A DNA stretch of 5,328 bases from Candidatus Fermentibacteraceae bacterium. GTDB taxonomy: Bacteria > Fermentibacterota > Fermentibacteria > Fermentibacterales > JCC-6. The notes under the pieces were generated by a model. That model did no database searches. It worked only from the letters and a program-made list of their open reading frames with translations, and was not told the origin of the DNA. The stretch lies in assembly GCA_021162285.1 (NCBI GenBank), contig JAGGYZ010000064.1, positions 1 through 5,328 on the forward strand, given 5' to 3'. The translations under genes and the position numbers were made by a program. Shown piece by piece: positions 1 through 5,116 of the stretch; position 1 is the stretch's first letter, and the number at the start of each line of letters is the position of its first letter.

Positions 1-117
1 TACAAGGATACCACCTGGGAACACATTCATGCGATCAAGAGCTTCATGAAGAAATATCGTGAGAGCGTGCCAGGCGCATCTGCAGAGCATTGGTAAGAGT
101 TTCCTGTGATGCAGGAA
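1..117 (-). mobile_element. 5'-truncated fragment of IS91-like transposase gene
   Basis: These 117 bases are identical, base for base, to 3568-3684 inside the complete IS91-like transposase gene, in the same orientation; the match stops at base 118. The fragment encodes residues 132-170 of that transposase, the stretch just before its HUH motif. Everything upstream of residue 132 is missing, and the sequence passes directly into an unrelated secreted-protein gene. The copy runs off the left edge, so its catalytic and C-terminal part, and the ori end of the element, may lie outside the window. Perfect identity means the duplication is recent, or that gene conversion occurred. IS91-family elements move by rolling-circle, often one-ended, transposition, which can give copies truncated at the terIS side; that mechanism is inferred here. 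Alternatively the first 117 bases could be a repeat-induced assembly overlap if the window starts at a contig end. Confidence 0.85.
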
Positions 118-196
118 TGTGATCTATAATCAGTCCTTGTGCTCCGGCTAAACTGACATAAAAACAAGCAATACAAAAAACAAATACAAATCGCAT
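118..196 (-). pseudogene. Signal-peptide remnant of an exported protein gene
   Basis: An ATG at 196-194 starts a clear Sec signal peptide: basic n-region MR, hydrophobic core FVFVFCIACFYVSLA, then small residues GAQ as a likely cleavage site near residue 19-20. The mature part begins GLIIDH and is lost after about 26 residues, where the IS91 transposase fragment begins at base 117. The start is fixed by an AGGAGGGG ribosome binding site five bases upstream, and a promoter candidate lies further upstream. Across the junction the frame stays open through the transposase DNA in a non-transposase frame and stops at 46-44. The result is a predicted 50-residue chimeric product, with about 30 residues after the signal peptide. 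The original product cannot be identified from so little sequence. The rest of the gene may lie left of the window, beyond the inserted copy. Confidence 0.7.
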
Positions 197-201
197 ATCA
201 A

Positions 202-209
202 CCCCTCCT
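202..209 (-). promoter_or_regulatory. Strong Shine-Dalgarno site for the broken secreted-protein gene
   Basis: On the minus strand the sequence AGGAGGGG lies five bases before the ATG at 196. It is one of the best anti-SD matches in the window and decides the start over the earlier in-frame ATG codons, so the remnant probably belonged to a well-translated gene. Confidence 0.75.
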
Positions 210-238
210 GTTATCCATGAATGCACAACTCTGAATCC

Positions 239-267
239 TACATAAGAGGATAATAAACCCATGTCAA
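239..267 (-). promoter_or_regulatory. Candidate sigma70 promoter of the broken secreted-protein gene
   Basis: Reading the minus strand, a perfect -35 box TTGACA (267-262) is followed after 17 bases by TATGTA (244-239) as a weak -10 box. Transcription would start near 232 and give a leader of about 35 bases containing the AGGAGGGG site. The -35 match and spacing are good but the -10 matches the consensus at only three of six positions, so this is a candidate. Confidence 0.45.
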
Positions 268-310
268 TATAGATTTTCGCACTGTAGAAGACGCTTATAA
301 AACTTTTGCA

Positions 311-363
311 AATAGTTCCAGAATTCGTTCTGGCACCCTGTAGTGGATGTTTTCGGAACTATT
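311..363 (-). repeat. Inverted repeat with nested hairpin just after a gene end
   Basis: AATAGTTCC (311-319) is the exact reverse complement of GGAACTATT (355-363), a nine-base inverted repeat that begins at the stop codon of the minus-strand gene. Inside it, CCAGAA-TTCG-TTCTGG (318-333) forms a second six-base stem that shares bases 318-319 with the outer one, so the two folds compete. There is no T-run on either strand, so it is not a standard intrinsic terminator. Repeats of this size are expected about once by chance in a window of this length; the position next to the stop codon is the only reason to list it. Confidence 0.25.
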
Positions 364-992
364 CAGAAAGTGGCTTTGATTGCACCCCACGTGGAACGCT
401 CAAGGCTGACATATGGATAGTTCAGAATGCTGAAGGAATATAGGTTCCATTCAATAATTGCTATTGCGTTCATATTATACCAGTATGTTTCAACAAGTCC
501 CCTGAAAACAAATGACAGCGAATCACCTGCAGACACATCCAGTAAAGGCACAAATACATAACCACTGTCATAAACACTGTACGACTGAGAATAATCAGAG
601 TTCCAAGGAGAACCACAGTAGCCTGACACTTCCCAAAGCACAATTGAAGTTGGATTGGCAGATGAATGCAAGCCAAGACTTGAAGTACTCCGTGACCATT
701 CAGCGGCGTCATGCTTATTTCCATGCCCCCACCAGAAGTGATCAAAAACCAACACAAGAGAATCTGCTGTTACTGGAACAACGAAATTGGGTGAGACAAG
801 ACTATCTTCTAAGGAACTGTATCCACTACGACAAGATGCTTCGTTTAGCTCAATATCCAGATAAACAGAGTCGTCAAGCCATTGCCACTGCGGCCCGGCA
901 ACCCAGTCACCTGATGTAGTGGAAAAATCAACAGTCCAGAGGGTATCAACCGATTGGGAAAACAAACAAAATACCAAGAATAGCATACTCAT
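363..992 (-). CDS. Exported beta-sandwich-like protein of unknown function
   Basis: The product is 209 residues with a short Sec signal peptide (MSMLFLVFCLFSQS, probable cleavage before VDTLW). The mature part is rich in W, Y, S and D with alternating hydrophobic strands. Its order of features is a W-x(5)-W region, a 'SSLEDSLVSPNFVVP' strand, 'LVLVFDHFWWG', and later 'GDSLSFVFRG'. This pattern resembles the jelly-roll folds of cleaved-adhesin, choice-of-anchor-J or carbohydrate-binding domains; that is inference from pattern, and no catalytic motif is visible. The C-terminus ends LERSTWGAIKATF. A GTG nine bases earlier (1001) is in frame, but AAAGGTGAT at 1005-997 sits eight bases before the ATG at 992 and overlaps that GTG, so ATG 992 is preferred. 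It is transcribed divergently from the secreted-protein gene at 1057, with 64 bases between starts. The frame is intact. Function is unknown; it probably acts outside the cytoplasmic membrane. Confidence 0.75.
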   Translation of the reverse strand: MSMLFLVFCLFSQSVDTLWTVDFSTTSGDWVAGPQWQWLDDSVYLDIELNEASCRSGYSSLEDSLVSPNFVVPVTADSLVLVFDHFWWGHGNKHDAAEWSRSTSSLGLHSSANPTSIVLWEVSGYCGSPWNSDYSQSYSVYDSGYVFVPLLDVSAGDSLSFVFRGLVETYWYNMNAIAIIEWNLYSFSILNYPYVSLERSTWGAIKATF

Positions 993-996
993 AACT

Positions 997-1005
997 ATCA
1001 CCTTT
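997..1005 (-). promoter_or_regulatory. Shine-Dalgarno site deciding the start at 992
   Basis: AAAGGTGAT on the minus strand matches the anti-SD tail and lies eight bases before the ATG at 992. Because it covers the upstream in-frame GTG (1001-999), that GTG is unlikely to be the start. Part of it, ATCACC on the plus strand (997-1002), is mirrored by GGTGAT at 1023-1028, so the two could pair in a transcript starting further upstream. Confidence 0.6.
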
Positions 1006-1009
1006 GCAT

Positions 1010-1038
1010 ATCATATATTAACGGTGATTGGGTGTCAA
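1010..1038 (-). promoter_or_regulatory. Strong sigma70 promoter for the 992-363 gene
   Basis: On the minus strand TTGACA (1038-1033, perfect) is followed by a 17-base spacer and TATGAT (1015-1010, five of six matches). Transcription should start close to 1003, which is inside the Shine-Dalgarno stretch, leaving a leader of only about 11 bases. On the plus strand a TATATT box (1013-1018) overlaps the same -10 region and could serve the divergent gene at 1057, but I see no good -35 box for it. Confidence 0.65.
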
Positions 1039-1056
1039 CAGAAAGGATTGAAGATA

Positions 1057-2373
1057 ATGAATCTATTTTGTACTGCTCTTTATGTTCTTGTAGCTACACT
1101 TGGCATTGAGAACTGGTTCTTAGCAGATACTGATATGCCACGCTACGATAAATTCCGGGTTGAGGAAGTAATTCTTTCCGGTGATAATCCCGTTGTGATT
1201 GGGTATGTACTTGATGTAAATCCCACTGACAACAACCGACTTTTCACAATGAGAGAATATTCTCTTTCAGGGGCTTCCGCAATCAGACTCTGGTATTACA
1301 ATTACGGAGATGACCCATGGGATGATGATGGGTATGCTATCACCTCCTTCAGAACAGATGACACACCACCAGAAGAACGATTCCTCGGAGTCGGGTTTCA
1401 TTAAGTTGATTTGAACCATGATCCACAACAAAGCACTGCTGAATCAGGTCTGACAGTTCTTCTGGACAATGACGGTGATACGGTTTGTTCTCCACACACT
1501 TTCAGAGGCTTCTGGTTAGATACTAGATGTTCTGGTGTAACCTATATTGGAGATCTGAGTAGTTATGAAGAAGCCTATGCGTCATGCGGCTGGTACATCG
1601 ACAGCAATTCTATTATGAGAGGTTTCATTGAGATCGCCTACGAAGACACTCAGATCAGCCTGATTGAAGATTCCGGCATTGACGGTTCGTGGGAAAATAT
1701 CCTTTATGATTCAGAAGAGGATCTGCTTGTTCTTAGCGGATTTCAGGAGACTAATCAGGATGGCTTTGGAGATCTCAGACTGGGTTGTATTGATTTGACC
1801 TCAACACCGTATGCTATTACAGAGCAAGATGACTGGGGAGACGATGACTATATGTTCCTCGAGGGTCCTCTGCTTCAAATAGATGATGGCCTTTACATAT
1901 ACATTGGGAATGGTGCCTATGAAGATGAAAACGAAGTAATGCACTGGGGAATAGGAGTTACATTCTGGAGTTGGGATTCTCATTTATCACCATCGCTTGC
2001 TCTGGAAGACAGCGAGATATATACCAGCGATGATGAATTCGACGGGTATAAAAATGTTTCTGCAATAGGTGCTGCATTCGATAACACAGTTGATCCCGAG
2101 AAGCTTATTGTAATTCTGGAGGCAGTTACCGACGACAATAGTGAAGATTATTACATTTTTATAGCAGAAATTCCGATAGATCCTGTAAACATGACTCTGG
2201 GAAGCCTGACTATAGCTTCAAGGCTTGAAGTCATCCCTGAATCAGGATACAAGGTATCAGCCCGTGATTTCTTTTTCTCAAGTATCAATCCTGTTGAGGG
2301 AGTTGGTGGTGGAGCAGCAGATTACTCTGCTACCAGTCAGAAATTCTGGATATTCAGGATAGAGGATGATTGA
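1057..2373 (+). pseudogene. Exported acidic protein gene with one internal stop codon
   Basis: One reading frame runs from ATG 1057 to the tandem stops TGA TAG at 2371-2376, broken only by TAA at 1402-1404 (codon 116). Upstream are 115 residues starting with a hydrophobic signal-like segment (MNLFCTALYVLVATLGIENW). Downstream, in the same frame with no shift, are 322 more residues of the same character: highly acidic, rich in D, E, G, Y, W and S, with repeated 'DDGLYIYIGN'-like and 'DPEKLIVILEAV'-like strands. That composition suggests a secreted beta-rich, perhaps propeller-like protein; I do not recognise the family. AAAGGA (1042-1047) about ten bases upstream supports ATG 1057. The signal segment lacks a basic n-region unless translation starts at the in-frame TTG at 1048 (adding MKI), which has no well-spaced ribosome site. 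Restart at TTG 1411 also lacks a good ribosome site. Most likely a recent nonsense mutation, otherwise a sequencing error or readthrough. Confidence 0.75.
1402..1404 (+). other. In-frame nonsense codon (TAA) interrupting the exported protein gene
   Basis: The codons read GTC GGG TTT CAT TAA GTT GAT TTG AAC. The frame before and after is identical, and the protein keeps its composition on both sides. A single base change from GAA, CAA, AAA, TAT or TAC would produce the stop. No other stop is found in the 438 sense positions. Other genes in the window use TAA as a real terminator (for example the transposase), so a reassigned TAA is unlikely. Confidence 0.8.
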
Positions 2374-2727
2374 TAGTTAAGACAATCTGATTGGTTATCT
2401 GGTAACGTACGCTTATCGAACAATCTATAGAAGGAGTTCTATCTGGCACCCCGTAGCGTTCCAGGCCACTCGGTGGCCCCACATCTAAAAGTAACTGAAG
2501 CTACCTACTTGGAAGCTGATTCCGACTTAAACAATAGGAATCTTGATTTCAAACCGTTCCTGCAAACCTCCCGAAACAGCATATCTGTCTCAATATCACC
2601 CAATATATCTACCTGAAACTTACCATACTGCCCGAAACAAGCCTGGTCAAACATGCCTTCCCGCAGATTTTCAATGGAAGCACCGCATCATGGTGCACTA
2701 CCCCCCTGAAGCCGGATCACTGACAAC
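2374..2727. other. Gene-free stretch between the broken gene and the IS91-like transposase
   Basis: I see no convincing coding region in these 354 bases. They should contain the transposase-distal (oriIS) end of the IS91-like element, because that end lies downstream of the transposase gene, but no boundary can be fixed without another copy to compare. Visible structures are a perfect GGCCAC-TCG-GTGGCC hairpin (2464-2478), an ATAGAA-GGAG-TTCTAT stem (near 2425-2440), a GCACC/GGTGC hairpin (2680-2696), and the nine-base word CCCGAAACA twice (2570 and 2631). A GAAC tetranucleotide, the type of site IS91 elements use as target, lies near 2419. Confidence 0.5.
2680..2696 (-). terminator. Weak hairpin downstream of the transposase stop
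   Basis: GCACC (2680-2684) and GGTGC (2692-2696) form a five-base stem with a seven-base loop, about 32 bases past the transposase stop codon. There is no T-run after it, so it may be an ori-end or mRNA-protecting structure rather than an intrinsic terminator, or chance. Confidence 0.2.
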
Positions 2728-4077
2728 TTACCCAACCTCTATCTCAGGAACATCGTCCTGCCATGGAATGTAATCCGCATCGGGTTCACAAACCATTTCC
2801 AGGGGTATTGGCGGAGGTCTGGGATCTTCCCAGAGATCAAGGTGTTTCAGAATGCGTCTGATGACAGAGGGCTGTTCTATGAAGGAGACAACCTTCATCT
2901 GTCCTCCACACTTCGGACATTTCAGAGCATCAACATCCCATACCTTCTTCAGAAGCACGGCCCACTCCTGTCTTCTGCGGCGGGAGTATGATGAACGCAC
3001 TTCTTCAGAAGTGTCAGTTTCCAGTTCTGTTGGTTTTGTCGGTAAGATACCCTGGCGGCGCTCACGACCACGCCACGCCTGACTGTAAGCCCCGTAATAG
3101 ATGGTACCCTTCTTGGGGATGTGGGATGTTATTCTCGCTATCCATTCCAGGGGTTCTGAAACATCGAAGTTCCTGGCAAGGGTGGGGTGAAAGTGCTCAC
3201 CTCTGTAAACAACGTTTTTTGAGTCCTCGTTAAAGCTCATCCTTTCAAGTGAGAATGGTGCTCTGGAGATGTATTCGCTAAGAGTTTTTCGGGAATCTTC
3301 ATCTTCCGCCTTGATAGAACTGCCGCGATGCACACTGAAGCCGCTGTGCTTCCAGGAGTTCATGTTCTCCACAAGTTCTTCTGAGATCATGCCCTCTTCG
3401 AGAAGCATTTTGAAAACAAGACCGGCGAAGAGCTTTTCGATACCATGAACATCTGCGGAACCTGTTTCAGGGAAGGGGAAGATATTCCCATTTCTGTCAC
3501 AACAGGCATCAGTAATCAATGCATGCACATGAGGATTCCAGTTGGCCATTCCACCGAAGGTTTGTGGTACAAGGATACCACCTGGGAACACATTCATGCG
3601 ATCAAGAGCTTCATGAAGAAATATCGTGAGAGCGTGCCAGGCGCATCTGCAGAGCATTGGTAAGAGTTTCCTGTGATGCAGGAAATGCAGCCTGAGCATC
3701 TTCGGAACACTCCACACCCAGTGCCTGTGCGGTACAGGCCTGAAGAGTTCTTCTTCAAGGAAAATCGCGAGGTCCAATGACTTCCTCTTCGAGCAGGATG
3801 GACAGAATCCCCTGCACTTGCATGAAAAAGCCCTCCGGTATTCAGCTCCACATTCTTTGCACCGGATCCGAGCGAAGCCGTAATGAAAATCACCACACTG
3901 CCTGTATTTTGTCACAACTTCATCGACGACAGGACGCCAGAAGCCGTAACGTTTCGAGAAGCGTTCATCGTACACATTTCTGAACTCTTCGTAATGAGTA
4001 TCCAGCAATCTGAACAGTGGAGTACTCTTCGGCTGCCTGGGTTTGTACTCGTCAGGGTATACGCAGCAAGCGCCCAC
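2728..4077 (-). CDS. IS91-family HUH transposase, complete
   Basis: The 449-residue product has the full layout of the zinc-ribbon plus PF04986 (transposase Y2) family. A cysteine-rich N-terminal zinc-binding region has C61, C73, C76, C86, C88, C92 and C95, including CKECG and CPSC. It is followed by 'HRHWVWSVPKMLR'. The metal-binding HUH motif lies in NPHVHALITD (H183, H185), and a single candidate catalytic tyrosine is Y269 in LSEYISRAPFSLER. At the end is a CPKCGGQM zinc knuckle (C387, C390) followed by 'IRRILKHLDLW'. Such enzymes nick one strand and drive rolling-circle transposition. The start is GTG 4077, fixed by GGGAGGTGA six bases upstream. Length and motifs are normal for the family and no frameshift or stop is present, so it is probably functional. 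Residues 132-170 are duplicated exactly at the left edge. It has no operon partner. Confidence 0.95.
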   Translation of the reverse strand: MGACCVYPDEYKPRQPKSTPLFRLLDTHYEEFRNVYDERFSKRYGFWRPVVDEVVTKYRQCGDFHYGFARIRCKECGAEYRRAFSCKCRGFCPSCSKRKSLDLAIFLEEELFRPVPHRHWVWSVPKMLRLHFLHHRKLLPMLCRCAWHALTIFLHEALDRMNVFPGGILVPQTFGGMANWNPHVHALITDACCDRNGNIFPFPETGSADVHGIEKLFAGLVFKMLLEEGMISEELVENMNSWKHSGFSVHRGSSIKAEDEDSRKTLSEYISRAPFSLERMSFNEDSKNVVYRGEHFHPTLARNFDVSEPLEWIARITSHIPKKGTIYYGAYSQAWRGRERRQGILPTKPTELETDTSEEVRSSYSRRRRQEWAVLLKKVWDVDALKCPKCGGQMKVVSFIEQPSVIRRILKHLDLWEDPRPPPIPLEMVCEPDADYIPWQDDVPEIEVG

Positions 4078-4080
4078 CTA

Positions 4081-4089
4081 TCACCTCCC
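4081..4089 (-). promoter_or_regulatory. Shine-Dalgarno site for the transposase GTG start
   Basis: GGGAGGTGA on the minus strand, followed by TAG, ends shortly before the GTG at 4077-4075, with six bases between GGAGG and the start codon. It is a near-perfect anti-SD match and is the reason to accept a GTG start. Confidence 0.75.
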
Positions 4090-4156
4090 GGTGAAAGATG
4101 AAGCGCCCGACAGCCCAGCCTCTCGTCAGGTGCTGTGCCGATCATGATCCGTTTTA

Positions 4157-4172
4157 TCCGCCTTGCGGCGGA
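4157..4172 (-). repeat. GC-rich hairpin in the transposase leader / terIS side
   Basis: TCCGCC (4157-4162) and GGCGGA (4167-4172) form a perfect six-base stem; read on the minus strand the loop is GCAA, a stable GNRA tetraloop. It lies about 80 bases before the transposase start. A ten-base palindrome GATCATGATC (4140-4149) follows on its transposase side. Either could belong to the terIS end or the mRNA leader. Stems of this size occur several times by chance in a window this long. Confidence 0.3.
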
Positions 4173-4207
4173 GCATACATTCATGTTCGGTTCACCATGT
4201 TTGTTGA

Positions 4208-4240
4208 GTTATGTATACAGACGTTTACATAACAGGCCAA
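4208..4240 (-). promoter_or_regulatory. Possible transposase promoter overlapping an inverted repeat
   Basis: On the minus strand TTGGCC (4240-4235) and TATACA (4217-4212) are 17 bases apart, each matching consensus at four of six positions. The spacer and -10 overlap an eight-base inverted repeat, GTTATGTA (4208-4215) with TACATAAC (4226-4233). If the promoter is real, the repeat is placed where a dimeric regulator would occlude polymerase. Both parts are weak alone, and the site may lie outside the element. Confidence 0.25.
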
Positions 4241-4366
4241 GGACGAATAAACTGATAAATTTCTGTTAGGATTTCTCTCCAATTGACTCTTGAAGTAAGT
4301 CCAACACCATTTGTAGACAATAGGGGTGCATACTTTATGTTCAATGTTCTGGCGTACCTAAGCAAT

Positions 4367-4626
4367 GCAGCAAGGCAGGATACTCTTCTCTCAGCCTATG
4401 CCCTGCATCCGGAACGCTTTGTCAGAAAAGCTCCGGAACCACCCCTGCTGCCCCGTGAAGCCTGGATCAACCCACCGCCGGTAAGAGCAATGAAAAAGCC
4501 TCAGAGGTTAATCTCTTCACACCTGGCGATAGCGGAATGTTATCTGAATTGTGTAAGATCGCTGAAAATCATAACACTGAAATGGCTGCAATTATGCAGA
4601 ATTCAACAAAGGAGGTACTTCACTAA
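4367..4626 (+). pseudogene. C-terminal remnant of an IS3-family OrfB transposase, frameshifted
   Basis: The frame reading AARQDTLLSAYALHPERF, then VRKAPEPPLLP and EAWINPP matches the conserved tail of a group of IS3-family (rve/DDE) transposases, whose proteins end with 'AYAAHPERFVRG-PxPPxLP-xVWINPP'. The catalytic core is absent; where the remnant begins upstream of 4367 is uncertain, since the open frame extends back to 4283 without family-like residues. After WINPP the frame is lost. A one-base deletion in the C-rich run at about 4472-4480 restores a plausible tail, AGKSNEKASEVNLFTPGDSG onward, ending LH and TAA at 4624-4626. So this is both a 5'-deleted and a frameshifted fragment. A TGT...TTGACA stretch near 4641-4659 might be the element's right end, but no matching left end is present. 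Confidence 0.65.
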
Positions 4627-4736
4627 ATGCAGAAGAAAAGTGTTTCATCCTCATTGACACGTTCCGAAAAGGGCAGAGCGGTTTTGTATTACTGAATAGA
4701 AATATCAGTGAGTTTGTAAATCAGATAGCTGTCTGA
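4627..4736 (+). other. Short open frames after the IS3 remnant, coding status unclear
   Basis: Directly after the restored transposase stop, ATG 4627 is preceded by AAAGGAGG (4608-4615) and opens a 22-codon frame ending TGA 4693-4695. A different frame (codons starting at multiples of three), open from 4581, reads through CFILIDTFRKGQSGFVLLN and ends TGA 4734-4736 with a protein-like composition but no start codon of its own in this stretch. One base change near 4690 would join the first frame to the end of the second. These could be the decayed start of another gene, the end of the IS3 element, or chance. I do not recognise a family. Confidence 0.15.
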
Positions 4737-4774
4737 TTCTTCCTTTACTGAACATACGATTCCCTCGGAATGAT

Positions 4775-5116
4775 TTAAGTTGTGAATATCTCGGTAAATC
4801 CGGGCTGAAGCATATCAGCTGGAAACTTCGCAAGGATTTCATCTGTAGATGCAGTTGAATCCCCCTGGCTGTCAAGGAATAAAACAATTGTACCATTAGC
4901 GGGGGAAGTGTTTCCCCAGCAGGTGAAGGAAGCGCTGATCTGGAATACCTCACCTGGAGAGGGTTCAGATGGAACCGTCCAGACACTGTCGCAAGAGATA
5001 TTCAATGTATCGGGAGATGCCTCAGCATGAGCACCGGGAGAACCACCTTCACTACCGGTTATCCAATAGCCTTCCTGGTCAGGTGAGGAAGCCTGGAATT
5101 CCGGGAAAACGGTGAT
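4775..5116 (-). pseudogene. C-terminal fragment of a lamin-tail / Ig-like secreted protein
   Basis: The minus frame is open from about 5116 (TAG at 5119-5117 just upstream) to TAA at 4777-4775, giving about 113 residues with no plausible start; TTG 5005 is internal to the homologous-looking region. It opens FPEFQASSPDQEGYWITGSE followed by GGSPGAHAEA, which resembles the end of lamin-tail domains ('..YWVTG..GGSPGAAN'). Next comes an Ig/CARDB-like stretch, with a SEPSPGEVFQISASFTCWGN strand pair and a VLFLDSQGD acidic turn, ending PADMLQPGFTEIFTT. A CARDB domain would normally continue for further strands, so the C-terminus may also be lost. The family assignment is by pattern only. The 5' side is cut at 5109-5120, where an opposite-strand gene begins. 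The intact parent was probably a large exported protein. Confidence 0.55.

Larger units (their letters stand above)
2440..4200 (-). mobile_element. IS91-family insertion element, ends not determined
   Basis: The limits given are approximate. The element is defined by its complete transposase gene (2728-4077, minus strand) and by the existence of a second, truncated but identical copy at 1-117. In this family the oriIS end lies downstream of the gene (left here) and terIS upstream (right here); there are no long inverted repeats and no target duplication, and none is visible. Small GC-rich hairpins lie on both sides (2464-2478 and 4157-4172) and are candidates for terminal structures, but six-base stems are common by chance. 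The region to the right contains GTTC at 4184-4192 and the region to the left GAAC near 2419. I infer a single-gene insertion sequence with no passenger genes. Confidence 0.55.

Noticed and set aside
328..347. Imperfect shared word (15 of 17 bases, CRCTACRGGGTGCCAGA on the minus strand) near 331-347 and again near 2441-2457, both just past gene ends; considered as a mobile-element terminus.
   Set aside because: A match of this quality is expected about twice by chance among all pairs in a window this size, and the flanks do not align further.
512..919. Long plus-strand open frame opposite the exported protein gene.
   Set aside because: Fully antisense to a gene with a signal peptide, promoter and ribosome site; its translation is low-complexity-like (H, Q, T, N rich) with no start signal, a typical shadow frame.
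919..1056. Upstream extension of the exported acidic protein to an ATG at 919.
   Set aside because: It would put about 46 hydrophilic residues before the signal segment and overlap the divergent gene's start region; ATG 1057 has a ribosome site.
2543..2773. Plus-strand open frame between the broken gene and the transposase.
   Set aside because: Overlaps the transposase 3' end, has no ribosome site, and its composition is not protein-like.
2852..3896. Several 70-100 residue open frames on both strands inside the transposase gene.
   Set aside because: All lie within the well-supported transposase frame and show no family-like motifs; they are shadows.
4225..4395. Minus-strand open stretch ending at TAA 4227-4225 that reads partly protein-like (RVNWREILTEIYQFIRPW).
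   Set aside because: Only about 56 codons, overlaps the IS3 remnant frame at its upstream end, and has no start or recognisable family; kept only as a possible trace of a disrupted flanking gene.
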